Below the pieces are notes generated by a model. The model saw only the letters and a list, made by a program, of their open reading frames with translations. It was not told the DNA's origin and made no database searches. 39,927 nucleotides of DNA, from assembly GCA_947625835.1 (NCBI GenBank), contig CANQPY010000012.1, positions 1 to 39,927 of the forward strand, in the 5' to 3' direction. Shown here one piece after another: positions 18,952 to 27,518 of the stretch. The position numbers and the translations under genes are program-made. Each line of letters begins with the position of its first letter. Positions within the stretch are counted from its first letter, which is position 1. This DNA comes from an uncultured Clostridia bacterium. Its GTDB lineage: Bacteria; Bacillota; Clostridia; TANB77; CAG-508.

Positions 18952-18980
18952 AATACTATTCCTTTCCTTAGAATAGTATT
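18952..18980 (-). terminator. Terminator-like hairpin in the methyltransferase leader
   Basis: On the minus strand AATACTATTC pairs with GAATAGTATT and is followed by TTTTTT just before the methyltransferase ATG. The loop holds TAAGGAAAG, the only ribosome-binding-site-like sequence for that gene. It probably ends transcription of the 19023 gene, and may limit translation of the methyltransferase. Confidence 0.6.
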
Positions 18981-19022
18981 ATTTTACCATATTTTGCAAT
19001 GGTTTTCAATATGCCTTTTTTA

Positions 19023-19232
19023 TTATATACTTTGTAAAATTTTCATAAAGTTACAAATCATAATGATATTTATTGTAGAAAATACTAAAAATGCTAAAAT
19101 TACAGTTGTAATTAATTTATGTGCCTTGATTTTTTCACAAATTCTGCTTGTCCATGCTTCCTTTTTCATTTGAAACCTATTTAATTTTGTATTGTACCTA
19201 ATTTTAAAAAACTCATCTTTTGCATATTCCAT
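19023..19232 (-). CDS. Small single-span membrane protein
   Basis: 69 aa, not recognised. The basic N-terminal half (KIRYNTKLNRFQMKKEAWTSRICEKIKAHK) is followed by one membrane helix (LITTVILAFLVFSTINIIMI) near the C-terminus, a layout seen in many small Firmicutes proteins. The ATG at 19232 follows AAGGGGGAA. It lies upstream of the methyltransferase on the same strand, separated by a terminator-like hairpin. Confidence 0.6.
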   Translation of the reverse strand: MEYAKDEFFKIRYNTKLNRFQMKKEAWTSRICEKIKAHKLITTVILAFLVFSTINIIMICNFMKILQSI

Positions 19233-19269
19233 TTTTATTCCCCCTTCATATTATGTATATGCAATAGAT

Positions 19270-19298
19270 TTGAAAATATGACTAATTTGTGTTATAAT
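19270..19298 (+). promoter_or_regulatory. Consensus-like promoter of the 19358 small ORF
   Basis: TTGAAA (19270-19275), a 17-nt spacer, then TATAAT (19293-19298). It is about 60 nt upstream of the start codon. The same TTGAAA-17-TATAAT arrangement precedes the other GC-rich small ORF at 29384. Confidence 0.75.
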
Positions 19299-19357
19299 TT
19301 TAATGTTACTTGTAAATGGGGTATAATCCCTTGCATTTTTTCTAAGGAGGTATTCCT

Positions 19358-19531
19358 ATGAAAAAAATTGCAGTATCTGCCGTACTTACTGCTATTGTTG
19401 TTGCAATTGCAAATTACATTTTTTGCATTCGGCCAATTCGGAAAGACTTAGATAAGCGTTTCGGCGCTATGCAGTTTTTAGCTAATATAAAAAAGCCGAA
19501 TCGTAAGTACGCAAAAGTAGTGAGGCAGTAA
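19358..19531 (+). CDS. Small membrane peptide gene with atypical composition (contains in-frame CGG)
   Basis: 57 aa, not recognised. An N-terminal hydrophobic helix (IAVSAVLTAIVVAIANYIFC) is followed by a basic tail (RPIRKDLDKRF ... KPNRKYAKVVRQ). The ATG at 19358 follows AAGGAGG; it has its own strong promoter and ends inside a strong terminator. Base use is richer in GC than its neighbours. It holds two CGG codons (25 and 28) read as Arg in the open frame. If CGG always caused a +1 shift here, the product would end at 30 aa. It is therefore an import that is mistranslated, a gene for which CGG is Arg, or a short peptide. Too short for the usual gene-length cut-off but well signposted. Confidence 0.6.
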   Translation: MKKIAVSAVLTAIVVAIANYIFCIRPIRKDLDKRFGAMQFLANIKKPNRKYAKVVRQ

Positions 19532-19551
19532 TGCCTCACTACTTTTATTTT
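19513..19551. terminator. Strong bidirectional terminator
   Basis: AAAAGTAGTGAGGCA (19513-19527), a GTAA loop and TGCCTCACTACTTTT (19532-19546), perfect over 15 bp, with T-rich sequence on both sides. It ends the 19358 ORF (its stop codon is in the loop) and overlaps the stop codon of uvrC from the other strand. Confidence 0.92.
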
Positions 19552-21332
19552 TCTAAAATTTTTTTAGCTAATTCTTTGCTTATTCCTTTTACTTGCATTA
19601 GTTCTTCTAAACTTGCCTTTTTTATTTTTTCTACACTGCCAAAGTGTTTTAATAATGCTTTTTTCTTGACTTCTCCAATTCCTTCTATTTCATCTAATTC
19701 TGATTTAGTAATTTGCTTATCTCTTAACTTTCTATGATAAGTAATTGCTGTGTCATGGACAGTATCTTGAAAATTAGTAATTAAATTCATTAAATTTTGA
19801 GATAGTTTTAGCTCTTTTCTGTTTTCGTCTATTAAAGCTCTGGTTTGATGTTTATCGTTTTTAACCATTCCAAATACTGGGATGTTTAAATTTTTATCTA
19901 CTTCATTAATGGCTTTTTTTATTGCTCTTATTTGTGTAATTCCTCCATCTGCAAAAATAACATCTGGAAGCTTTCCAAAGCCACCATTTGGATTTTCTAT
20001 AGAATGTTTTAGTCTTCTCATAATTACTTCTTGCGTACATCTTGGGTCATCTTGTGTAAGCACTGTTTTTATTTTAAATCTTCTTGATAAATTCTTTTTT
20101 ATTTCTCCATCTTGCATTACACACATTCCAGCTACCATATATTCACCAGAAATATTAGATATATCAAATGTTTCAATTTTTCTTGGCAGTTTTTCTAATT
20201 TTAAGACCTTTTTTAATTCCATTAAATTTTCGTTTTTATCTTTTTCTCTGTTTTCTAAAGTTACTTTACTATTCATTTCTGCCATTTCAACAAATCGCAA
20301 TTTTTCACCTTTTTTAGGGCTTTTTATTTCCACTTTTTTTCCTAAAGTTGTGGATAACCATTTTTCAATTGCTTCTTTATCTTCTAGTTCTTCCCTTATC
20401 ATTATTTTATTTGGAATATTAGGGTTATCTAAGTAATATTGTTTTATAAAACCAGATAGTATTTCTTTGTCTTCCATATCTCTTAAGTCACTATAGAAAT
20501 AATGCTCTCTTCCAATCATTTTGCTTCCTCTTACAAAGAAAATTTCAATACATACTTGTAATTCTGATTTTGCAATTCCTATTACATCAATACTATTTTC
20601 AGATAAATTAGATACCTTTTGTTTTTCAGATACTCTTTCAATTGCTTGTATTTTGTCTCTAATATAAGCTGCTTTTTCAAAGTCAAGTTTTTGTGATGCT
20701 TCTTCCATCTTAATTTCTAACTCTTTTACTACTTTTTCTATTTTTCCTTCTAGTAAATCTATTATTTCATCAATTTGCTTTCTATATTCTTCCTTTGTAA
20801 CATATCCCATACATGGCGCTAAACACTTGTTAATATGATAATTTAAGCAAGGTCTGGTTCTTTCTTTTAAAGTTCTACATTGTCGAATTTTGTACTTTTC
20901 TTTTATAAATGTTACCATTTCCTTTGCTGCACCTGGATTTGCATAAGGTCCAAAATATTTAGATCCATCTTTTACAATTCTTCTTGTAATATATACACTT
21001 GGATAATCTTGTGATAAATCAATTTTAATGTAAGGATAAGTTTTATCATCTTTTAATAAGACATTAAATTTTGGTCTGTTTTTTTTGATTAAATTACATT
21101 CCAAAATTAATGCCTCTGCTTCATTATCTACAACTATATATTCAAAATGGTCAATTAGACTTACCATTTTTTCAATTCTTGATGTCTTATTGTTTTTTCT
21201 AAAATATTGCCTAACTCTGTTTTTTAAAGAAATTGCTTTTCCTACGTATATGATATTATTGTTTTTATCTCTCATAACATATACACCTGGTTTGTTAGGC
21301 AATTTTTTTAGTTCTTCTTCGATGTTAAACAT
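19545..21332 (-). CDS. uvrC: Excinuclease ABC subunit C
   Basis: 595 aa, full length. Makes both incisions around DNA lesions marked by UvrAB. The N-terminal GIY-YIG nuclease is NKPGVYVMRDKNNNIIYVGK, with the catalytic Arg in LKNRVRQYF. The CRTLKERTRPCLNYHINKCL Cys cluster follows. The UVR motif (LEIKMEEASQKLDFEKAAYI) is near 205-225. The C-terminal RNase H-like domain has DISNISGEYMVAGM, and tandem HhH motifs (LDEIEGIGEVKKKALL) close the protein. The ATG at 21332 follows AAGGAGC. Last gene of a minus-strand operon with nudix, purH and hpt (15-bp gap to hpt). No in-frame CGG. Confidence 0.97.
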   Translation of the reverse strand: MFNIEEELKKLPNKPGVYVMRDKNNNIIYVGKAISLKNRVRQYFRKNNKTSRIEKMVSLIDHFEYIVVDNEAEALILECNLIKKNRPKFNVLLKDDKTYPYIKIDLSQDYPSVYITRRIVKDGSKYFGPYANPGAAKEMVTFIKEKYKIRQCRTLKERTRPCLNYHINKCLAPCMGYVTKEEYRKQIDEIIDLLEGKIEKVVKELEIKMEEASQKLDFEKAAYIRDKIQAIERVSEKQKVSNLSENSIDVIGIAKSELQVCIEIFFVRGSKMIGREHYFYSDLRDMEDKEILSGFIKQYYLDNPNIPNKIMIREELEDKEAIEKWLSTTLGKKVEIKSPKKGEKLRFVEMAEMNSKVTLENREKDKNENLMELKKVLKLEKLPRKIETFDISNISGEYMVAGMCVMQDGEIKKNLSRRFKIKTVLTQDDPRCTQEVIMRRLKHSIENPNGGFGKLPDVIFADGGITQIRAIKKAINEVDKNLNIPVFGMVKNDKHQTRALIDENRKELKLSQNLMNLITNFQDTVHDTAITYHRKLRDKQITKSELDEIEGIGEVKKKALLKHFGSVEKIKKASLEELMQVKGISKELAKKILEK

Positions 21333-21347
21333 TATTTGCTCCTTTTT

Positions 21348-21860
21348 TTATTCAATGTAACCTATGTATGGCAAATTTCTGTATTTTTCATTATAATCTA
21401 ATCCATAACCTACTACAAACTTGTCTTCAATTTCAAACCCTATATAATCTACTTTAATATCTACTTCTCTTCTAGATGGTTTTGAAAGCATTGTTGCGAT
21501 TTTAATACTGTTTGGAGATTTTTGTTTTAAATATTGTATTACATGTGATAGTGTTCTTCCTGTATCTATAATATCTTCAACAATTACAACATCTTTTCCT
21601 TCTATTGAATCTCTAATGTCTTTATTTATTCTAATATTTCCTGTGCTTTCTGTTCCTTTATAGCTAGATACATCCATAAAATCAAGTCCTACATCATTTG
21701 AAATATTTTCTGCAAGTTCAGCTAAGAACATAACAGAACCTTTTAAAAGTCCAATTAAAACAATTTCTTTTCCTGCGTAGTCTTTTTCTATTTGCTTTCC
21801 TAATTCTTGAATTCGTTCATCTAATGTTTTTTTATCTATTAATACTTTAATATTATCCAT
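21348..21860 (-). CDS. hpt: Hypoxanthine phosphoribosyltransferase
   Basis: 170 aa. Salvages hypoxanthine and guanine to IMP/GMP with PRPP. Seen: VLIGLLKGSVMFLAEL (pyrophosphate loop), LDFMDVSSYKGTESTG (flexible loop), VVIVEDIIDTGRTLSHV (PRPP-binding motif) and FVVGYGLDYNEKYRNLPYIG. The ATG at 21860 is behind AAAGGAG. It sits 18 bp after purH, a purine synthesis/salvage pairing in one transcript. Confidence 0.96.
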   Translation of the reverse strand: MDNIKVLIDKKTLDERIQELGKQIEKDYAGKEIVLIGLLKGSVMFLAELAENISNDVGLDFMDVSSYKGTESTGNIRINKDIRDSIEGKDVVIVEDIIDTGRTLSHVIQYLKQKSPNSIKIATMLSKPSRREVDIKVDYIGFEIEDKFVVGYGLDYNEKYRNLPYIGYIE

Positions 21861-21878
21861 TTTTTTATTTCTCCTTTA

Positions 21879-23426
21879 TTAATGTCTAAAATGTCTCATT
21901 TTTGTAAATACCATTGCTATTCCATATTCATTACATTTATCGATTGAGTCTTGGTCTTTAATTGATCCTCCTGGTTGTATAATTGCTTTGATTCCTGCTT
22001 TATGTGCTTCTTCTACACAGTCTGAAAATGGAAAAAATGCGTCTGATGCTAATACTCCACCTTGTGTTACCCCTTTTCCAATTAATTCTTCACTATGCTC
22101 AATTGCTTGTTTTGTTGCCCAAATTCTGTTTACTTGTCCTGGTCCTATTCCAATTGATTGTTTATTTTTTCCAAGTGCAATTCCATTTGATTTAACATAT
22201 TTTACTATTTTCCAAGTAAATAGTAAATCATCCATTTGTTCTTTGGTTGGCTTTACATTTGTTACTACTTCATATTCGTCTAGTAGTTTAGAATCTATTG
22301 TTTGAACTATTGCTCCGCCATTTATTTTCTTTACATCATATGCCGTTTCTTTTTGTTTTACCTTTATTTCTGGAAGTTCTAGTACTCTAACATTTTTCTT
22401 TGCTTTTAATATTTCTAATGCTTCTTTTTCATAAGATGGTGCAACAATTACTTCTAAAAAGATATTACTCATTTCTTCTGCCATTTTTGCATTTACTTCT
22501 TCATTTGATACAACAATTCCACCAAATATAGATGTTTTATCTGCTGAAAATGCTTTTTGCCATGCTTCATAAATGTTATTGCTACTTCCTACACCACATG
22601 GATTACCATGCTTGCAAGCTACAACTGTTGGCTCTTCGAATTCTTTTAGTAATTCTAATGCTCCATTTGTATCATTTATATTATTAAATGATAATTCTTT
22701 TCCGTTTAGTTGTTTTGCCGTTGTTAAAGATCCTTCACATTTTCCTATTTCTTTATATAAAGCTGCTTTTTGATGTGGATTTTCTCCATAACGCATTTCT
22801 TGAACTTTTTCGTATGTCAAGGTTAATTTTTTTGGTAAACTATCGTCTTTTCTTTGTTCTTTAATATAGTTTGCAATCATAGCATCATAATTTGCCGTAT
22901 GTTCAAATACTGCTTGCATCAATCTAAATTTTGTATCTTTTGAAACTTGTCCATTTTCTTCTAGTTCTTTTAAAACTACTTCATAGTCTTCTGGATTTGT
23001 AATAACTGTTACATCTTGATAGTTTTTTGCAGCACTACGAAGCATTGTTGGTCCACCAATGTCAATGTTTTCTATTGCTTCTTCTTGTGTTACTCCTTCT
23101 TTTAAAATTGTTTGTTTAAATGGATATAAGTTTACTACTACAAAGTCGATTGTATCTATTTTTAAGTCTTCTAGTTGTTTCATATGTTCTTGTTTGTCTC
23201 TTCTTGCTAAAATTCCTGCATGGACTACTGGATGAAGTGTTTTTACTCTTCCATTTAGACATTCTGGAAATCCAGTTAATTCTGATATTTCCATTACATT
23301 AACTCCTTCTTCTTTGAATTTTTTGTAAGTTCCACCTGTTGATACAATTTCTACTCCTTGTTTTTCTAATCTTTTTGCAAATTCTACGATTCCTGTTTTG
23401 TCTGATACACTGATTAATGCTTTCAT
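21879..23426 (-). CDS. purH: Bifunctional AICAR transformylase/IMP cyclohydrolase
   Basis: 515 aa, full length. Performs the last two steps of de novo IMP synthesis using 10-formyl-THF. The N-terminal MGS-like cyclohydrolase domain has [15 protein letters not shown] and STGGTYK. The AICARFT domain has [24 protein letters not shown] (catalytic Lys-His) and the C-terminal [10 protein letters not shown] and [13 protein letters not shown] at 23426 after GGAGGTC. It is co-directional with nudix (45-bp gap upstream) and hpt. All its CGG trinucleotides are out of frame (GGC GGA, AAC GGA, ACG GCA), a useful control for the CGG rule. Confidence 0.97.
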   Translation of the reverse strand: MKALISVSDKTGIVEFAKRLEKQGVEIVSTGGTYKKFKEEGVNVMEISELTGFPECLNGRVKTLHPVVHAGILARRDKQEHMKQLEDLKIDTIDFVVVNLYPFKQTILKEGVTQEEAIENIDIGGPTMLRSAAKNYQDVTVITNPEDYEVVLKELEENGQVSKDTKFRLMQAVFEHTANYDAMIANYIKEQRKDDSLPKKLTLTYEKVQEMRYGENPHQKAALYKEIGKCEGSLTTAKQLNGKELSFNNINDTNGALELLKEFEEPTVVACKHGNPCGVGSSNNIYEAWQKAFSADKTSIFGGIVVSNEEVNAKMAEEMSNIFLEVIVAPSYEKEALEILKAKKNVRVLELPEIKVKQKETAYDVKKINGGAIVQTIDSKLLDEYEVVTNVKPTKEQMDDLLFTWKIVKYVKSNGIALGKNKQSIGIGPGQVNRIWATKQAIEHSEELIGKGVTQGGVLASDAFFPFSDCVEEAHKAGIKAIIQPGGSIKDQDSIDKCNEYGIAMVFTKMRHFRH

Positions 23427-23471
23427 ATTTGACCTCCTAAAATTATTTTATTCGATACTATAATACTATAT

Positions 23472-24038
23472 TTAATTATTTTTTTCAATATTTAAATATT
23501 TTTCTGCTCTTAAAAGTGCAATTGTAGAATTAGCATCAAAAATTCTTGTGTCAAAACCGTCTTTAACAATGCTAATTGCTTCGTCTAATGGTAATAATAC
23601 ATTTTCGATTACTTCTCCTTCTTCTGTTTGCAATTCCATAGATTGATTAGCATGTTCTGCTAAATATAAATGTGCTATGCTAGTACAGTATGCTGGGTCT
23701 GGCATATATAGACCCAAATCTGTCCACTTACATGTGTTTGGATCTACTCCGGCTTCTTCTCTTAATTCATCCATTGCTGCTAATTTATCATCCCCATGAT
23801 GTTTTTCATCAACGTTTCCTGCTATGACTTCTAATGAAAGTCTTTCAATTCCAGCTCTGGGTTGTTTAACCATTATAACTTTATTGTCATCTGTAATGGC
23901 TACTACTGCTACCCAATTTTTTCTTTGTACCACTTCTCTTTGTATTATGCTTCCGTCTGGTAATTGCATATGTACTACATTTACATTTAACCATCCAGAA
24001 TATACTCTATCTTTTTTTTGAATTTTTATTTCTTCCAT
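23472..24038 (-). CDS. Nudix hydrolase, ADP-ribose pyrophosphatase-like
   Basis: 188 aa. The Nudix box is recognisable as GNVDEKHHGDDK... MDELREEAGV, with the metal-binding REEAG Glu pair. The Arg normally heading the REx2EE element is replaced by Asp (DELREE). ERLSLEVIAGNV before it and DLGLYMPDPAYCTS after it are typical of the ADP-ribose pyrophosphatase subfamily. ATG at 24038 after AGAGGGAA. It is the first gene of the purH-hpt-uvrC group. The substrate is inferred, not certain. Confidence 0.85.
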   Translation of the reverse strand: MEEIKIQKKDRVYSGWLNVNVVHMQLPDGSIIQREVVQRKNWVAVVAITDDNKVIMVKQPRAGIERLSLEVIAGNVDEKHHGDDKLAAMDELREEAGVDPNTCKWTDLGLYMPDPAYCTSIAHLYLAEHANQSMELQTEEGEVIENVLLPLDEAISIVKDGFDTRIFDANSTIALLRAEKYLNIEKNN

Positions 24039-24111
24039 ATTGTTCCCTCTTTCTAATTATAATTTAATTATAATATACTATTTTTGTTGGATTTTTTCAA
24101 CATAAAAATTC

Positions 24112-24142
24112 AAAATTAATTTTATATAAAAAGTTCAATATA
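24112..24142 (+). repeat. Partial copy of the 5165-5531 palindrome arm
   Basis: 31 bp matching 5202-5232 at about 29 positions, including AAAATTAAT and AAGTTCAATATA. It lies just past the 3' end of the XRE gene. It may be a remnant of the same mobile repeat. Confidence 0.5.
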
Positions 24143-24150
24143 GTTACATT

Positions 24151-24477
24151 TTATTTTTTATTAAAGTATATGATTAAATGCTCAATTGTTTTTTTATCTT
24201 GTTTTGATAATTTTTCATATCCTGCTATTGAATATTCTAAACTTTTATTTTCTTTTACACTTAAATATTCACTAAATATTTGATCTAATGTTACATGAAA
24301 TAAATTACAAATACGAATTAAAACTTCATAAGATGGCTTTGCCCTGTCTTGTTCAATATCACTTATATATCTTACTGATACTTCAATATTTTCTGCCATT
24401 TTTTCTTGTGTATAACCATTGCTTTTTCTAATTTGTTGTATATTTTTACCAATTTTTATTATGCTTGATTTTTTCAT
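24151..24477 (-). CDS. XRE-family HTH regulator
   Basis: 108 aa. The N-terminal HTH_3 domain is IGKNIQQIRKSNGYTQEKMAENIEVSVRYISDIEQDRAKPS (recognition helix around VSVRYISDIEQ). A short helical tail (LEYSIAGYEKLSKQDKKTIEHLI) could mediate dimerisation. The ATG at 24477 follows TAGGAGAT. The adjacent Spo0E-like peptide gene points the same way. Target unknown. Confidence 0.88.
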   Translation of the reverse strand: MKKSSIIKIGKNIQQIRKSNGYTQEKMAENIEVSVRYISDIEQDRAKPSYEVLIRICNLFHVTLDQIFSEYLSVKENKSLEYSIAGYEKLSKQDKKTIEHLIIYFNKK

Positions 24478-24569
24478 CTTTATCTCCTATTTTTTTACTT
24501 TTTGTTTATATTATCAAATTTTTTTATTTGAATAAATGAACTATTATCGTGTATTATAGTTGTATAATT

Positions 24570-24716
24570 CTATATGTGTTTTATATATTCTTCAAGCATT
24601 TCATCAAGTTTTTTTCTTTCTTCGTCTATTTTATTTTTTTCTTCATTGTTTTCTATCATTTTTTCTATTTGCCTTAGCTTATTTTCTATTTGCTCTTTTA
24701 ATTTTTTATTTTCCAT
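24570..24716 (-). CDS. Spo0E-like small aspartyl-phosphate phosphatase (candidate)
   Basis: 48-aa peptide. ATG at 24716 behind GGGGTGAT, stop at 24570. The pattern is two helices: LKEQIENKLRQIEKMIE, a short charged loop, then DEERKKLDEMLEEYIK. This matches the Spo0E family layout, whose signature is (S)QxLDxLIxxY; here ERKKLDEMLEEY. Spo0E proteins dephosphorylate Spo0A-P and delay sporulation. The Ser/Gln of SQELD is replaced, so catalytic competence is uncertain; another short coiled coil is the alternative. Too short for standard ORF calls. Confidence 0.55.
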   Translation of the reverse strand: MENKKLKEQIENKLRQIEKMIENNEEKNKIDEERKKLDEMLEEYIKHI

Positions 24717-24872
24717 ATTATCACCCCATCATTAGTTTTAGTATTTTTTTCTTTTTTATTCTTTATACATTATTTTGTTTTATATGTCAAGTTTTATTTA
24801 TATATCCTAGTAATATAAAGACATTATAGACTATAGAAAAGTTCAATATTTTTTATATTTTTCGAATAAAAC

Positions 24873-24901
24873 TTGACAAATTGGCAAATACTGTGTAGAA
24901 T
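24873..24901 (+). promoter_or_regulatory. aspS promoter
   Basis: Perfect TTGACA at 24873-24878, a 17-nt spacer, then TAGAAT at 24896-24901. It drives the T-box leader of aspS. Confidence 0.85.
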
Positions 24902-24909
24902 AATTATTA

Positions 24910-25128
24910 AAATAAAAAATATATTACGTCTGTACAATGAAAGCATTTTAGAGATAACTTAAAAGAGAATAAGGGTCATTTGGCTGAAAGCCTTTAAAAG
25001 TCAACCTAAATTTGTGAAACACATTGGAGTAATTTTAATAAAGTGGAAAATCATTTTTGGTTTTCAAGCTGGGTGGCACCGCGGAAAAGTTTTATTTCGT
25101 CCCTGCATTAAATGCATGGGCGTTTTTG
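24910..25128 (+). ncRNA. T-box riboswitch upstream of aspS
   Basis: tRNA-sensing leader. The T-box proper is GGGTGGCACCGCGG at 25071-25084; its bulge pairs with an uncharged tRNA acceptor end. The terminator CGTCCCTGCATT (25099-25110) / AATGCATGGGCG (25111-25122) with TTTTT follows. An AGAGA k-turn-like element is near 24954. A specifier codon could not be assigned safely: no GAC sits in the expected position, and an AAC (Asn) at 25003-25005 is a candidate, which would fit a non-discriminating AspRS. Uncharged tRNA favours read-through into aspS. Confidence 0.92.
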
Positions 25129-25165
25129 TTTTGTCTCATGCAAAAAATATGAGGAGGTTTTGAAA

Positions 25166-26915
25166 ATGAAAGAATATCGAACTTGTACTTGCAATGATAT
25201 TAGTTTAAATGAAGTTGGAAAGAAGGTTAGAATTGCAGGATTCGTGCAAACTATTCGTGATTTTGGAGGGCTTGTGTTTCTAGATATTAGAGATATGTAT
25301 GGAATAACACAAGTTGTTACTTCAAGTGATGAAAAAGATGTTGATTTTGCATCTCATATTCCTTTGGAATCTTGTGTTAGTGTCTATGGTGAAGTTAGAA
25401 AAAGAGATGAAGAAACAATTAATCCAAAAATAAAAACAGGTTTAGTTGAAATTCGTATTGAAGAAATAACAATTTTAAATAAAAGGACAAAAAATTTACC
25501 TTTTGAAATAAATACAAATCAAGAAATTCGTGAGGATTTAAGGCTTCAATATCGTTTTCTTGATTTAAGAAATGATAGATTAAAAAATAATTTAATATTA
25601 AGAGCTAAAGTAATTCAATTTTTAAGAACTCAAATGATTGAACAAGGTTTTTTAGAGGTTCAAACCCCTATTTTAACTAGTTCTTCTCCAGAAGGCGCTA
25701 GAGATTATTTGGTTCCAAGTAGATTACACCCTGGAAAGTTTTATGCTTTACCACAAGCGCCACAACAATTTAAGCAATTGCTTATGGTTTCTGGTATTGA
25801 TAAATATTTTCAAATTGCTCCTTGTTTTCGTGATGAAGATGCAAGAGCAGATAGAGCACCAGGAGAGTTTTACCAATTAGATATGGAAATGTCTTATAGC
25901 ACACAAGAAGATGTTTTTGCAGCAATTGAACCTGTTATGTACAATACTTTTAAAAAGTTTTCTAATAAAGAAATTGTCAAATATCCTTTTCCAAGAATTC
26001 CTTATAAGGAATCTATGCTAAAATATGGAACAGATAAGCCTGATTTAAGAAATCCTTTAATTATTATTGATTTATCTGATTTCTTTAAAAAGTGTACTTT
26101 TAAACCTTTTATTGATAGAACAGTTCGTGCAATTAGAGTTAAAGGTCATCTTTCTAAAGGATTCCATGAAAAAATGCTTGATTATGCAATAAGCATTGGT
26201 ATGGCTGGACTTCGGATATTTAGAAGTACAAGAAGATTTAAGTTTTAAAGGTCCAATTGATAAATTTATTCCAGATGATTTAAAGCAAGAATTATTAAAA
26301 TTAGCAGAGTTAGGAAAAGACGATACTATTTTCTTTATTGCAGATAGTAAACAAAGAGCAACAGAACTTTCTGGTCAAATTCGTTCAGAGCTTGGAAAAA
26401 GATTAAACTTAATTGATGAAAATACTTTTTCTTTTGCATGGATTATTGATTTTCCAATGTTTGAAGAAGATGAACATGGAAACCTTGCATTTAGCCATAA
26501 CCCATTTTCTATGCCACAAGGTGGCTTAGAAGCATTGAATAGTAAAAATCCGTTAGAAATACTTGCTTATCAATATGATATTGTTTGTAACGGAATTGAA
26601 CTTTCTTCTGGTGCGGTTAGAAATCATGATATTGAAATTATGGTTAAGGCATTTACAATGGCAGGTTATACAGAAGAAGAAGTTAAAACTAAATTTGGAG
26701 CTTTATATACTGCATTTCAATTTGGTGCTCCGCCTCATAGTGGTATTGCACCAGGAATTGACCGTATGCTTATGCTTCTAACTGATTCTGATAGTATTAG
26801 AGAAGTTATTGCATTTCCACTAAATAGCAAAGCCCAAGACTTAATGATGGGAGCACCAAGTAATGTAAAACGTGAACAATTAAGGGATATTCATATTCAA
26901 CTTGATTTAAAATAA
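25166..26915 (+). CDS. aspS: Aspartyl-tRNA synthetase, read through a CGGA +1 shift
   Basis: Charges tRNA-Asp (and perhaps tRNA-Asn). Start ATG 25166 after GAGGAGG. The OB-fold anticodon domain leads, then class II motif 2 (FQIAPCFRDEDARADRAPGEFYQLDMEM) and the bacterial insertion domain. At codon 350, in GMAGL, the frame meets CGG (26213-26215) and would end 10 codons later. Skipping the C gives GYLEVQEDLSFKGPID and continues to the active-site C-terminal half (GAPPHSGIAPGIDRMLMLL, motif 3) and a stop at 26915, for 582 aa in total, the normal bacterial size. An essential single-copy enzyme cannot be dispensable, so the two-piece frame is hard to explain as decay. Controlled by the T-box. Confidence 0.93.
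26213..26215 (+). other. CGGA +1 recoding site 6 (aspS)
   Basis: Codon before is CTT. Read CTT-CGGA-TAT. Confidence 0.85.
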
Positions 26916-26922
26916 AAAAATA

Positions 26923-26968
26923 AAGCGTATAGTCTACAATTTTTAAGATTATACGCTTACTTTTATTT
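26923..26968. terminator. Bidirectional terminator between aspS and the ibrB-like gene
   Basis: AAGCGTATA (26923-26931) pairs with TATACGCTT (26950-26958). A-rich on the left and T-rich on the right, so it serves both convergent genes. Confidence 0.85.
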
Positions 26969-27499
26969 TTTTTTCTTTCTATTTTCTTCAAATTCTTCCC
27001 ATGATTTACTAAATTCATGGTTAGCAAACATTTCTTTTAAGCCAGTAATTTGTTTTAGTCTAACAATTTCATCTAGTTCCATTCCTAGATGCTTTGATAT
27101 TTCTTTTTCTGTCCAGCCTTTTTCTGTTAAAGTTAATACAATGTGTGACATATCTGCAATTTGGTGTGTTCCTCTTGCTCTATTGTGCCTAATTGTACTT
27201 GCCATACGGTTTTCTAAGTCTTTGTCTATTGTAACAATTGGTATTTGTTTTAAATCGAAATATTCTTTAGCACACCTATAACGGTGAAATCCATCAACTA
27301 CAATATACTTATCTCTTTCTTTATCATAATAAGTTACAATAGGTTGAGTGTACCCATCTTCTTCAATTGAATGTCTTAATAGCTGCATCTCTGGCGGTGC
27401 AACTTTGTTAGGGTTGTAGTCGTTTGCTTCCACTTTATCTATATCAACCATTTTAACATTTAATACGGGAAATTCTATTTCTTTCATTTTATTTTTCAC
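26963..27499 (-). CDS. ParB/Srx-fold protein, IbrB-like
   Basis: 178 aa. The ParB N-terminal-like domain has the GFHRYRCAKEY nucleotide-binding motif (GxHRxxxA class) and RHNRARGTH (the second ParB box). An HTH-like helical part (WTEKEISKHLGMELDEIVRL) follows. Paired with a DUF3440 PAPS-reductase-like gene upstream on the same strand, it matches the E. coli IbrB/IbrA pairing. ATG at 27499 after GAAAGGAACG. In other ibrAB loci these are prophage-borne regulators. The C-terminal Lys-rich end is low complexity. Confidence 0.82.
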   Translation of the reverse strand: MKNKMKEIEFPVLNVKMVDIDKVEANDYNPNKVAPPEMQLLRHSIEEDGYTQPIVTYYDKERDKYIVVDGFHRYRCAKEYFDLKQIPIVTIDKDLENRMASTIRHNRARGTHQIADMSHIVLTLTEKGWTEKEISKHLGMELDEIVRLKQITGLKEMFANHEFSKSWEEFEENRKKKK

Positions 27500-27518
27500 G
27501 TTCCTTTCTCTATAATGG

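Noticed and set aside
25112..25165. Upstream extension of aspS
   Set aside because: It starts inside the T-box terminator; the ATG at 25166 has the AGGAGG and matches the family N-terminus.
26806..27027. 73-aa minus-strand frame across the aspS terminator
   Set aside because: Overlaps the end of aspS and the bidirectional terminator; no ribosome binding site or recognisable domain.
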